From Verticillium longisporum (lineage: Eukaryota > Ascomycota > Sordariomycetes > Glomerellales > Plectosphaerellaceae), in NCBI GenBank assembly GCA_019188255.1, contig JAETXT010000009.1, positions 930,001 through 994,000 on the forward strand: a DNA stretch of 64,000 nt, given 5' to 3'. Below the pieces are notes generated by a model. That model was given only the letters and a program-made list of their open reading frames with translations. It did not search any database and had not been told where the DNA came from. Position numbers and translations under genes: made by a program. Shown piece after piece: positions 20,958 through 29,489 of the stretch (positions are counted from its first letter, which is position 1; the number at the start of each line of letters is the position of its first letter).

Positions 20958-22027
20958 ATGGCTCTTCCAGTGGAACGATTCCAAATGACCTCGCCAGTGG
21001 AGGGAGCTGGCATTCTTCTCAACTCTCTCGGTCTTGGTCTTTTTGTCCCCGTTCTTCGTCCTCTATATCGCTATCTCACACCACTTGGCATCAATCCCCT
21101 TGTCCTCATCGCTGTACCTGTCACGCCTTGGATTATGTGGAAGGCGGTAACTCGATACCTCATGGTTACTGTCGAGGTCTCCCCCGGTGAACTGAGCCGT
21201 GCTGTTCAGCACTTGTTGACTACAAGAAGGTTCACAAGCGACAACATGATTGCTACGCTCGAACGATCATCAGAAAGCAAGCCCCAGCTCAGTCCCGAAA
21301 ACCCTGGCAAGCATCGGACTGTTTCCTGGTGGTCGACCTGGGTGAGTGGCGTCCAAAATAGCGCTTACTCTTGGCTTACCAGGATAGAAACTGGCACTTT
21401 ACCCTCTATCGATAGTTTGGTTTTGGGCAGATGGAATCTTCAAGTACCAAGGACGAAAAGCCACCGAGTATTATAACGATGCGAGAGCGGAGCGCATTAT
21501 CTACTCTTTCTCGTGCTTTGGCCACTCAACTGGTATGTTTTCACGTTCCAGAATATGAATCTACCATTAACAGTAGCCAAGAACCCATCAAGGAGCTTCT
21601 CCGAACTTCAATGGATGGTGTTCTGCAGAGTGAAAGTGACAAGGTCGCCCTGTGGCATCCCACGTCGCAATCCACGCCTGAATGGCAGAAAAAAGCTCTA
21701 CGCGCATCTCGGGATGCAAAGACTGTTGTTATAGATCCTCAGATACTAGAGAATCTCTTTGACGACATTGGAGCATTCCTACAACCCGGCTCGGATAAGG
21801 ATTACCACGCGCGAGGAATTCCTCACCGACGAGGATACTTGATATACGGACCCCCGGGAACAGGAAAAACGAGCCTTGTTCACGTTATAGCCAGCGAGTT
21901 TGGGCTTCCGATTTACTGTCTCAGCCTGTGTGCTAAGACGATGACTGTACGGAGTGATAGCGACTGCAAAAAGTTTGTATTTTCGTCTAGGCGGATGCTA
22001 ATTATAGCCGGCACTATAAAGTTATGA
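20958..22027 (+). pseudogene. BCS1-like AAA ATPase, nonsense-disrupted and truncated
   Basis: Exon 1 (20958-21341) encodes a membrane-proximal N-terminal segment (LGLGLFVPVLRPLYRYL, LIAVPVTPWIMW). A 41-base intron (GTGAGT..TACCAG) leads to exon 2 at 21383. This frame hits TAG at 21413 and then continues through KDYHARGIPHRRGYLIYGPP and the Walker A motif GPPGTGKT (about 21850). The fold breaks off near 21990 where AT-rich repeat sequence begins, before Walker B. BCS1-type ATPases are Rieske-assembly chaperones of the inner mitochondrial membrane, but many fungal paralogues exist with unknown jobs, some in incompatibility loci. No functional product is expected. Confidence 0.75.
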
Positions 22028-22646
22028 CCTGTACCTGCCTAGTACTTTATGCTCCTAACTATACTTGCTTGATTTTCGTTGAAGTACGGTATTAGATTGA
22101 TCGTAGATAGGTTAGTCTTTGACGTAGGACGGCGCGATGCGAACTAGTAGATCCTATTCTACGTAGCGCCCTACCTATAGCTATAGCGAACGAATATAAT
22201 ACGATCTATATTACATTAGATAGAGAAGGGGGGAATAGTAATATAAGATAATAGCTTCGATCGATATATAAGCTAAGTAATAAGGTCGTCGATAATCGAT
22301 CTATCGATAACGAAGTTATCGACGATAAATATATTAATAATAAAGCGATCGAGGGTTAAGCTAGAAACGAGCTAATCGATAATATAGAAATCACGGAGCG
22401 AAGAGCTAATAAGTATAATACTAAACCGATAATATAACGATTAATCTCCGGGACTCTTAGAGGGTAGTTAGACGGAAGAGCGTTACTACGCGCTATAGAG
22501 AAATAGATAGAATTATAGACGAAGATTATAAGAAAGGTCCTAGAAGAGTCCTAATTATAGTTAATAAGAATTAAAGAGCTCTAGAATAAAGTAGAGGAGC
22601 TTAGGAAAGCCCTCTATACGATTACGAATAAAACCTAGAGCTTATA
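22028..22646. repeat. RIP-decayed repeat fragment, left flank of transposon A1
   Basis: AT-rich, with very few CA dinucleotides while CG and TA are frequent, as expected from CpA-directed C-to-T decay. Every frame is full of TAA/TAG. A stretch near 22470-22640 keeps a Glu/Lys/Leu-rich pattern of coiled-coil type, perhaps from a gag-like protein. The parent element was not identified. Confidence 0.7.
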
Positions 22647-22744
22647 ACGTAATCCACAAGCGAGTGGTTCACCCAAGCGAGTGGTTCACTTCGCCCGGGC
22701 CCACGACCTACACCTGAATTCTACAGATTCCACCTCCGCCCGCG

Positions 22745-23893
22745 ATGGAGACTCTTTCAAAAGAAGGTCAATTATTCCTTGCTATCCAAGCTATGGACAA
22801 TGACCCGAACCTAAGCGCCCGGAGTGCTGCGAGGATCTACACCGTCCCCTTAACGACGCTCCTCCGACGCCAGAAGGGCAAACCCTCCCGACGCGAAAGC
22901 CCGCCCAATTCTGCCAAATTAACAGTACTAGAAGAGAAAACTATTGTCGAATATATCCTTGACCTAGATGCGCGATCTTACCCTCCCCGGTTGGGTGAGG
23001 TCGGAGATATGGCGAATCGCCTGCTTGCCGACCGTGACGCGCCACGCGTCGGGAAGAACTGGGCCGCAAACTTCGTCAAACGGCAACCAGAGCTCCGGAC
23101 GCGTTTCTTTCGCAAGTACGACTACAAGAGGGCCCAATGCGAAGATCCGGACGCGATAAACGCGTGGTTCCGCCTCGTGCATAACATGATCGCCAAGTAC
23201 GGCATCCAAGAGGCTGACATGTACAACTTTGACGAGACCGGCTTCCAGATGGGCGTTATCGCCAACGGAATGGTCGTGACCAGTTCGGAAAGACGGTCCA
23301 ATGTGAAGATGAGGCAGCCAGGCAACCGGGAATGGGTTACGGTGATCCAGGGCGTTGGCGCGTTGGGTTTCTCCGTCCCGCCGTTCATCGTGGTTTCGGG
23401 CAAGTACCACCTCTCGAGCTGGTACCAGGACGACGCGATTTCTCGCGACTGGAGAATCGCAACATCTCCAAACGGCTGGACGACGAATGATATTGGTCTG
23501 GAATGGATTCGGCATTTTGACAGGCATACAAAGTCCCGTACTTCGGGCGGTTATCGCCTACTGATCCTGGATGGCCACGAAAGTCACCACTCGGTCGACT
23601 TCGAACTCTACTGCAAGGAGAACAACATCATCACACTCTGTATGCCTCCTCATTCGTCACATCTACTCCAGCCTCTCGATGTTGGGTGTTTTGGCCCACT
23701 AAAGAAAGCATACGGTCGGCAAATCGAGGATAGGATGAGGGCGGGTACAACGCACATCAGCAAAGAGGACTTCTTCCCGGCGTTTTCGGCTGCATTTCAG
23801 CAAGCAATGACAGAAAAAACATCCAGGGAGGCTTTCGAGGAGCGGGGCTTGTCCCCCATAACCCGGAAACAGTCCTGTCAAAGCTGGATGTGA
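22745..23893 (+). CDS. pogo/Fot transposase, first ORF (HTH + DDE_1)
   Basis: 382 residues. An N-terminal psq/CENP-B type helix-turn-helix (LSARSAARIYTVPLTTLLRR) and a second CENPB HTH (PPRLGEVGDMANRLLADRDA, about residues 79-98) precede the DDE_1 catalytic core. The triad is visible as FDETGF (about 165), ILDGHESHHS (about 275) and LQPLDVGCFGPLKKAYG (about 312), a D-D-D set typical of pogo. The frame leaves the family after AMTEK at a six-A run (about 23814-23819) and ends SPITRKQSCQSWM. The expected continuation (GGFRGAGLVP-type text) lies in the -1 frame and flows into the ORF at 23890. Element B reads through this point in one frame. Confidence 0.93.
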   Translation: METLSKEGQLFLAIQAMDNDPNLSARSAARIYTVPLTTLLRRQKGKPSRRESPPNSAKLTVLEEKTIVEYILDLDARSYPPRLGEVGDMANRLLADRDAPRVGKNWAANFVKRQPELRTRFFRKYDYKRAQCEDPDAINAWFRLVHNMIAKYGIQEADMYNFDETGFQMGVIANGMVVTSSERRSNVKMRQPGNREWVTVIQGVGALGFSVPPFIVVSGKYHLSSWYQDDAISRDWRIATSPNGWTTNDIGLEWIRHFDRHTKSRTSGGYRLLILDGHESHHSVDFELYCKENNIITLCMPPHSSHLLQPLDVGCFGPLKKAYGRQIEDRMRAGTTHISKEDFFPAFSAAFQQAMTEKTSREAFEERGLSPITRKQSCQSWM

Positions 23894-24399
23894 GGTTGAG
23901 GACGACGACGCCTCCGGGGACGTCCCACGGGGAGCGTGATTCTTGGGTCTCTAAGACGCCCACTAACCTGCTCGAGGCAGGTTCCCAGACTGACTTCATC
24001 AAAGGGCGAATCTCACGCCACCAGGGAAGCTCCCCAACGTCAATTTTAGATGCTGTTGACTATCTTGCGAAGGGGACGCGGGGTGTTATGCACCAGATCG
24101 CTCTTTTGAAGTCAGAGGTTATGATCCTTCGAGAGGAAAATGCTACACTAAGCCGACGCCGGAGGGCCAAAAAGCTACGTCTCCGGGAAGGAGGAAGCAT
24201 GGCTGTAGGCGAGGGACAGGACAAGATTGCTCAGAAGGAAGTAGATATCCAGATAAAAGAGGAAACGCTGCAGAACCCGGGTCCCGCGTCGTGGTCCCAG
24301 CCGAAGAAACGATGCTGTAGCGTATGCGGGAAGACCGGCCACAACGCGAGAACTTGTCAGGTAGCTATCTCATCGTCTGCAAAAGACGAGGAGGAGTGA
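23890..24399 (+). CDS. pogo/Fot transposase, C-terminal part in the -1 frame with CCHC zinc knuckle
   Basis: 169 codons of open frame continuous with the -1 frame of the previous ORF. It contains a leucine-zipper-like coiled coil (MHQIALLKSEVMILREENA), a basic cluster (SRRRRAKKLRLREGG) and a terminal zinc knuckle CSVCGKTGHNARTC (C-x2-C-x4-H-x4-C). The same order occurs in element B. A retroviral-type knuckle at the end of a DNA transposase suggests nucleic-acid contact or multimerisation. It is probably the C-terminus of one protein of about 550 residues in the ancestral element. Confidence 0.85.
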   Translation: MRLRTTTPPGTSHGERDSWVSKTPTNLLEAGSQTDFIKGRISRHQGSSPTSILDAVDYLAKGTRGVMHQIALLKSEVMILREENATLSRRRRAKKLRLREGGSMAVGEGQDKIAQKEVDIQIKEETLQNPGPASWSQPKKRCCSVCGKTGHNARTCQVAISSSAKDEEE

Positions 24400-24559
24400 T
24401 TTTAATTGATTTACGGCGTTTGGGTTGAGGTTTTCCTCGGAATGTTTGTCGGGTCGGGGTGAAGTGAACCACTCGCATGGGTGAACCACTCGCTTGTGGA
24501 TTACGTTATCCTAAAGTTATTCTACTTAATTATAGAGGAGAAGGATAGCCGTCTCTATA

Positions 24560-25197
24560 TAGACCGACTTATGTATTTAGTTACGTAAAAGTGGCTGCAT
24601 AGAGAAGGCAGGATTAGCTAGTTCAGGGCAGAAGCATTGTCGATAGTGTCGACCCTGTATCTATTCGGCTATTACGAGAACTGGACGGTTTGAACCGAAT
24701 ATCTTCTATATGCTATAGCTATGCTAAAAGTGGAGGCCGCATTAGACAACGAGAAGATGGCCAAGGCATCTCTTTTTGATAACGTTGCTTGCTATCGGCA
24801 TCTCGAGGGCAAATTGAAGGGCGCGGAAGCGCATTTAAAACAGGCAACATAAATAAGGAAAGAAATGCTTGGCGACGAGTATCCCGACACGCTGACCAGT
24901 ATGGCCGACCTGGCGTCGATATACCGGGATCAAGGGCGATGGGCCGAGGCTGAACGGCTGTATGTGCGGTTGCTGCAAACTTCGAAGAGCGTGCTTGGCG
25001 ACGAGCATCCCCGCACGCTGACCAATATGGGCTTCCTCGCCTTGAGTAGCCATAAGTTGGGTCGCTACATGGATGCGCTGGCCTTGATGAAAAATTGTGT
25101 TCGCCTTCGACGAAAAGTCCTTGGAGATGACCACCCTGACACGCGGATGGCTCTCGCGACTCTAGAATTTTGGTCATCAGATGTTTCTGTACAATAG
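24560..25197 (+). pseudogene. TPR C-terminal remnant of a STAND/NLR-like receptor
   Basis: Reads in one frame through FGYYENWTV, DNVACYRHLEGKLKGAEAHL, then a TAA at about 24850 and three kinesin-light-chain-type TPR units: EMLGDEYPDTLTSMADLASI, YVRLLQTSKSVLGDEHPRTL and RKVLGDDHPDTRMALATLE. The LG-(D/E)-(E/D)-HPDTL signature repeats every 42 residues as in fungal NB-ARC/TPR receptors used in nonself recognition. The NB-ARC part is missing upstream, replaced by RIP-decayed sequence and transposon A1. Stops are of the CAA-to-TAA and CAG/TGG-to-TAG kind. Confidence 0.75.
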
Positions 25198-25291
25198 ATT
25201 CTGCTTTAAAAGTAGTCCTCAAACTATGTGGTTTAGGTGCGGGCTATCGCGGACCGTTGTCTCCATGTTGTCATCATCGTTGGAAGGCTGG

Positions 25292-25504
25292 TGTCACCAC
25301 GGAATTGAACAAAGTGGATTGATTGTTGTTAAGGTACAAAAGGAGACTTCCAGAAGTCCAAACGAAGGTAATTGGTCAGATCCAGCATCGGTAAGGAGTC
25401 TTACCGGGGCGATAACGACAGAACAAATGCATCAAATGAGGACTCCACATTTGGGATGAAAGTACTCCTGGGTCACAGAACAGAACCTTGCCTGATCGGC
25501 AACA
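25292..25504 (+). repeat. 213-bp LTR (probable solo LTR)
   Basis: Begins TGTCACCACGGAATTGAAC and ends CGGCAACA, a TG..CA border. A 213-bp counterpart lies inverted at 46656-46868 and differs almost only by C/T and G/A transitions. No internal retroelement sequence adjoins either copy, and no clear 5-bp duplication was found, so solo LTR is the best reading. The copia element at 25507 is inserted at its very end, so that three bases of the LTR belong to the copia target site. Confidence 0.7.
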
Positions 25505-25506
25505 GA
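25502..25506. repeat. 5-bp target-site duplication of the copia element, left copy
   Basis: ACAGA directly before LTR 25507; the same ACAGA stands at 31031-31035 directly after the other LTR. Confidence 0.9.
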
Positions 25507-25731
25507 TGTCAGATACTCGATGCCTCATGTATCGTATTCGTCACTTCTGGCCGAGTCCTCATATTAAAAGGACCTCTTGATGGTTGTAACTTGGTTGATC
25601 CTTGTTTTGTACTGGTTCTGTCGAGTGACAATCTTGACCCCACTCCTTCACCGCCCTGCGGCAGAATGGTGAAATATTCAATAAACCCGATTTCAGACAC
25701 CCTTCAAACAGATCCAAGCATCAATCCGACA
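25507..25731 (-). repeat. copia 3' LTR (225 bp)
   Basis: Identical by eye to the LTR at 30806-31030. The polypurine tract lies immediately inside at 25732-25745. Confidence 0.95.
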
Positions 25732-25764
25732 CACCCCCAGTTGAGGCCTCGCAGGTGGAAACTG

Positions 25765-28700
25765 TCAGTCTCCGATCTCCAGCTCTGCCATTCTTTCCCA
25801 AAGTTCCTGTTTCTCGATGGGCCGAAGTAGCCTTCCCTCCAGTCGATCTGAGATATCGATGAGTCCAATCTGTGCCATGAAAATCTGGAGGCGCTGATGA
25901 TTCAGGGGCTTCGTAAGTCCATCGGCGATCATGTTTGCCGTCGGGATATATTCCACCAGGATCCTGTTCCTCTGTGCTTCCTGCCTCAACCAGTGGTTGT
26001 GTATGTCGACGTGTCGAAGTTTGGTCTGCAATGTGGCGATGTCTTTGTTGACCAGTTTGATCGTCTGTTGGTTGTCACATCTTATTCGGATGCGTTCATC
26101 GTCCAAGGTAACCCCGAGCTCCTTGATGAGTCTAGAGACGAACATTGCTTCCTTGGCTGCCTGTGAGAGGGCAAGGAGCTCCGCTTCGGTAGTAGACGTG
26201 GTGACCGTTGATTGTTTATTGGCCCTCCAGCCGATTGTGCCGCCAAACAAGGTCATGGCGTAGGCTTGGGAGCTCTTTCGGTCAAGAGTATTGTCTGCGA
26301 AGGATGCGTCGCTTGCCATTGTGAAAACATCGTCTCCGCCGAACTGTAACGCCATCGTCTTTGTTTTCCTTAGATACAGCAGCACCTGGTCAGCTGCAGT
26401 ATGATGCTCGGGTCCTGGGTTTGAGTTATGTCGCGCAAGTCGCGAAGCGGCGAATGCCACGTCTGGTCGTGTGATGACCGCAGCGTACAGTATTGAGCCG
26501 ATCTTTCGCTGGTAGCTTCGGATTGACCCACGGCTTGCGAGTTCATCATGTGGCAGGAGTTCTTCCTGTTTCATCGGAACATCGTGCCGCAAATCTGTGC
26601 GGTCAATGAGGTTAGCAATCTTGTCAAGGTAATCAGATTGGGAGAGCCAGAGGAGCTTGTTCTCTCTGTCTCGGATGATTTCAACGCCGAGGAACCATTG
26701 CAATGGTGTTCCTCCTGTCAATTTGTACTTAGCTTGCAGCGCTCGTGTGATGCGCTCAACCTCGTCCTCCCTCTGCTTTCGGTATGCCAGGACAATGTCG
26801 TCGACATAAAAGAAGATAATGACACCGCCCTTGGTCATGCAGCAGGTCTCATGAGGAACGGGTTTGAATCCGAGTTCGGTCAGTGTAGCTGTGAGTTCCC
26901 TCTGCCACAGCAGTGGAGACTCTCTCAGCCCATAGAGCGCTTTCCGGAGCATCAGGATCATTCCTGGTTTCCGGTGCCCTGGTGGCATGCGCATAAAGAC
27001 GTTCTTGTCCAACTCGGCGTTCACAAACGCGTTGACGGCGTCATACTGGATCAGTTCCAGGTCGAAGCGCGCCGCGACTGCCATGAGTGTCCGAAAGGAG
27101 CGCCCTGCTAGGGTTGCTGCGTATGTCTCTTCGTGAGTCGACTTACGTTGTTGGTCTCCTCTGACCACCAGGCGTGCTTTGCACTTCTGGAACTGTCCGT
27201 GTTTGTCAAACTTGTACACGTAGACCCACATGCAGTCAAGGATCTGATAGCCTCGCACTCGAAGGTCATGTTTGGAAATCTCCGCCCATGAGTTCATTTC
27301 TTCGTGGCTGCGCAGGTGTGCTGCTTCCGCCTCCTCAAACATTGTTTTCATGGGATGTGTTGCCAAGTCTCCATGGTGCTTGGGTAGTGGAGGCATCTGT
27401 CGCCTGTGGAGCGTCCTTGGATTTCGTAGCAGTCGAAGCCACTTGGCCTTGTCGATCTGTTCTCCGTCTATCGCGCCGAGTGGATTGGCCAAACGTCCAG
27501 CAGCAAAGGCAGCTTTCCACACCTCAATTGGTCCGGCGTTTCTGTAGATCGTTAATCTCTCCTCAGGCAGATCATCTGAACCGTTCCGCATCACCAAAGA
27601 GAGAAGTGCTGCCGGTGGAAGTGACACAGGGGTAGCGTATTCTCTAGCCCGGGCGTCAGAGTTCTTGGCTTGGTCATCGGTGCCGGCCGTAACCTGGCTG
27701 TCCGTGCCGCCCTCTGGTAGTCCCAGTGCGATTTCCGCATCCCCGGTTGACCCAAAGCGCTCGCCAGTCCTGGCTGGTTGATCAGACGCAGCCTCTGACG
27801 GTTCAGCTTCTGTGTCCCCTTCCGCTTCCTGAACGGCGAAGTCCTCCCAGTTCTCCTGGGGTTCAACGTCTTCGTCCTCTCCAGGAAGGCCCTCCCAAGT
27901 TCGTTGGGGTAGAAAGGCACCGTCAGGCGATTCTACTGCCTCGGTGGCACGGTCTGGTTCAGGCTGGTCTACCCTATCGAGTAGATGGATCAAATCTTGC
28001 CGACTGATGTGGAGCAGATCATCCTTGAGTTGTTTTAAATCCCCATTGAAGAGTTTGTCTTCATTGAAGATGACGTCCCTCGTAGATATGGTCCTGCCAG
28101 TATGTGGATTCCAGATTCGGTATATGTTCGTGGATTGGTATCCCACGAGAAACCCAATCCATGCCTTGGGGTTGAGTCTCTGTTTCTTTTGTGTACCTAG
28201 TTGCGCTTCCCGGGTCATGGCATAAGCCTTGCACCCATAGACGCGGAGGTGTGCTTGATATGGCTTGCGGTTCTCCACCACAACCCCGTCCCTGTGTGCT
28301 AGGAATGTGTGGAACTTGTCGTATGGAGTCCGCCAGCTGTAAATGTACTTCGGAGTCCGGTTGTGGAGGTAGACAGCGGCTCGGTATATCTCCACCCACA
28401 GGTGTTCCGGCAGTCTGGCACCGACGCGCATCGCTCTGGCCTTCGTCTTAATGATGCTTCCAGACACCTCTGCACTCCCGTTCTGGGCAGGTGTATACGG
28501 CGCTGATGGTTCGACCTTGATATAAAGCGTGCGGAGGAATGCAATGGTGGTGAGACTGTGCTTCATGATCTCATTGTCGCATTCGATGACCTTGGGGGCC
28601 AGCTCATACTGCCCCTTCAGGACGCCAAGCAGGTCCTTGACTGCCGCAGTCAGGATTTCCGTCCTTCTGTCTGTGAGGTAGTAGTCCCAGATCATTCCCG

Positions 28701-29217
28701 ACCAGCGGTCGGTGACGAGCATGACACTGCGTTGGCCCTCCTGATCCCTGGTCACATCATGAAAGTCGATGGCTAGTCGGTCGCCGGGCGCATGGCCAAG
28801 TTTCCTTGGTCGGCGACTGACTTGTCGTGTCATCTTGGATAGTGCGCAACCGTCGCATTCCACGGTCGTTGTTCCCTTGACTCTCGCACCCCTGGAGGCG
28901 TTCACTAGATGTTCAAGGGCCCGCGGTCCAGGATGGCCGAGTCGCAAGTGCCACTTCCGGCCATCAGCTTTGGAAGTTCGCTCTGACCAAGAATGCGCTC
29001 GGTGTCGTCGGGTAACGAATGCACTGTCAGGGCATCCCACAGGTATGTCTTCGATGACAAACTGATCATGACGAACCGCCAGTGCGGAAACGATCGCATG
29101 ATTCCAGTCTCGGAGACAGTTCTGCCCTGGGCGGTTATCCCACCAATATCCGCGTTTGTGCAGTTGACGTAACGAAACAAGGTTGCAGGGAAGTTCTCGC
29201 AGAGAGCCACATCGCAA
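25765..29217 (-). CDS. copia Pol: integrase, reverse transcriptase, RNase H
   Basis: 1150 open codons. Integrase: HHCC zinc site with H90, H95, C121, C124; catalytic D151 (AIDFHD), D214 (VIECDNE) and E250 (AQNGSAE). A Glu/Asp-rich spacer runs over about residues 420-530. Reverse transcriptase: D726 in IQYDAVNAFVNAEL and the YVDD box at 804-807. RNase H: D970, E1011, D1048 and D1071 (MASDASFAD, STTEAELLALSQAAKEA, CDNQQTI, RHVDIHNHWL). All catalytic residues are present, so this part could be functional. The frame is open before the family sequence starts: real homology begins at CNLVSLRQLHKRGYW, joined by a -1 step to the protease frame near 29185. Confidence 0.95.
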   Translation of the reverse strand: MRCGSLRELPCNLVSLRQLHKRGYWWDNRPGQNCLRDWNHAIVSALAVRHDQFVIEDIPVGCPDSAFVTRRHRAHSWSERTSKADGRKWHLRLGHPGPRALEHLVNASRGARVKGTTTVECDGCALSKMTRQVSRRPRKLGHAPGDRLAIDFHDVTRDQEGQRSVMLVTDRWSGMIWDYYLTDRRTEILTAAVKDLLGVLKGQYELAPKVIECDNEIMKHSLTTIAFLRTLYIKVEPSAPYTPAQNGSAEVSGSIIKTKARAMRVGARLPEHLWVEIYRAAVYLHNRTPKYIYSWRTPYDKFHTFLAHRDGVVVENRKPYQAHLRVYGCKAYAMTREAQLGTQKKQRLNPKAWIGFLVGYQSTNIYRIWNPHTGRTISTRDVIFNEDKLFNGDLKQLKDDLLHISRQDLIHLLDRVDQPEPDRATEAVESPDGAFLPQRTWEGLPGEDEDVEPQENWEDFAVQEAEGDTEAEPSEAASDQPARTGERFGSTGDAEIALGLPEGGTDSQVTAGTDDQAKNSDARAREYATPVSLPPAALLSLVMRNGSDDLPEERLTIYRNAGPIEVWKAAFAAGRLANPLGAIDGEQIDKAKWLRLLRNPRTLHRRQMPPLPKHHGDLATHPMKTMFEEAEAAHLRSHEEMNSWAEISKHDLRVRGYQILDCMWVYVYKFDKHGQFQKCKARLVVRGDQQRKSTHEETYAATLAGRSFRTLMAVAARFDLELIQYDAVNAFVNAELDKNVFMRMPPGHRKPGMILMLRKALYGLRESPLLWQRELTATLTELGFKPVPHETCCMTKGGVIIFFYVDDIVLAYRKQREDEVERITRALQAKYKLTGGTPLQWFLGVEIIRDRENKLLWLSQSDYLDKIANLIDRTDLRHDVPMKQEELLPHDELASRGSIRSYQRKIGSILYAAVITRPDVAFAASRLARHNSNPGPEHHTAADQVLLYLRKTKTMALQFGGDDVFTMASDASFADNTLDRKSSQAYAMTLFGGTIGWRANKQSTVTTSTTEAELLALSQAAKEAMFVSRLIKELGVTLDDERIRIRCDNQQTIKLVNKDIATLQTKLRHVDIHNHWLRQEAQRNRILVEYIPTANMIADGLTKPLNHQRLQIFMAQIGLIDISDRLEGRLLRPIEKQELWERMAELEIGD

Positions 29218-29453
29218 AGTCTGATGACCTTCGGTCCCTTAGGGCCTCGAGTCTGGATGTCCACGATCCCATATCCGCGGATGGGAACTCTCCTTTCCCC
29301 GGCAAAAACATAGTCTCCTTCTTCTGCCTGCTGAAACCTCGTGAAACGATTGTTGTTGTTGAAGATGTGAATAGTCGAACCTGAATCGAGAATGACCGAG
29401 TTCTTGAGCGGGTACTGGGTGATGGAAAATGCAGCGTTGAGAGCAGCGACCAC
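28905..29453 (-). CDS. copia protease fragment (out of frame with gag and pol)
   Basis: The segment AAFSITQYPLKNSVILDSGSTIHIF carries the aspartic protease DSG(S/T) motif, followed by VPIRGYGIVDIQTR. Homology ends near 29185 (CENF). The next family residues (PCNLVSLRQLHKRG) are found one base back, consistent with loss of one C from a CCCC run. Upstream, PNDPGGVLDNALPA lies in another frame, consistent with loss of one T at GCTTTGTGG (near 29458). Family members I know have gag-pol as one continuous frame, so these look like single-base lesions or sequencing indels. Confidence 0.85.
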   Translation of the reverse strand: MVAALNAAFSITQYPLKNSVILDSGSTIHIFNNNNRFTRFQQAEEGDYVFAGERRVPIRGYGIVDIQTRGPKGPKVIRLCDVALCENFPATLFRYVNCTNADIGGITAQGRTVSETGIMRSFPHWRFVMISLSSKTYLWDALTVHSLPDDTERILGQSELPKLMAGSGTCDSAILDRGPLNI

Positions 29454-29489
29454 AAAGCTGGCAGTGCATTGTCCAACACCCCTCCCGGG

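Larger units (their letters stand above)
22647..24506 (+). mobile_element. Fot/pogo-type Tc1-mariner DNA transposon, copy A1 (1860 bp)
   Basis: Terminal inverted repeats of 46 bp begin ACGTAATCCACAAGCGAG and differ at one position. The element is flanked by TA on both sides (22645-22646 and 24507-24508), the target duplication of this superfamily. Each end holds two direct copies of AAGCGAGTGGTTCAC at a 17-bp period. One transposase region lies inside. It is inserted between a RIP-decayed block and a decayed STAND receptor. A copy of the same length in the same orientation lies at 62102-63961; encoded peptides and ORF offsets are identical. Confidence 0.95.

Noticed and set aside
21533..21576. 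Second intron in the BCS1-like gene
   Set aside because: GT..AG ends exist, but splicing gives a wrong phase or a stop, while read-through keeps the family frame.
22964..23527. 187-codon minus-strand ORF, repeated at 62419-62982
   Set aside because: Antisense shadow of the transposase; it recurs only because the transposon recurs.
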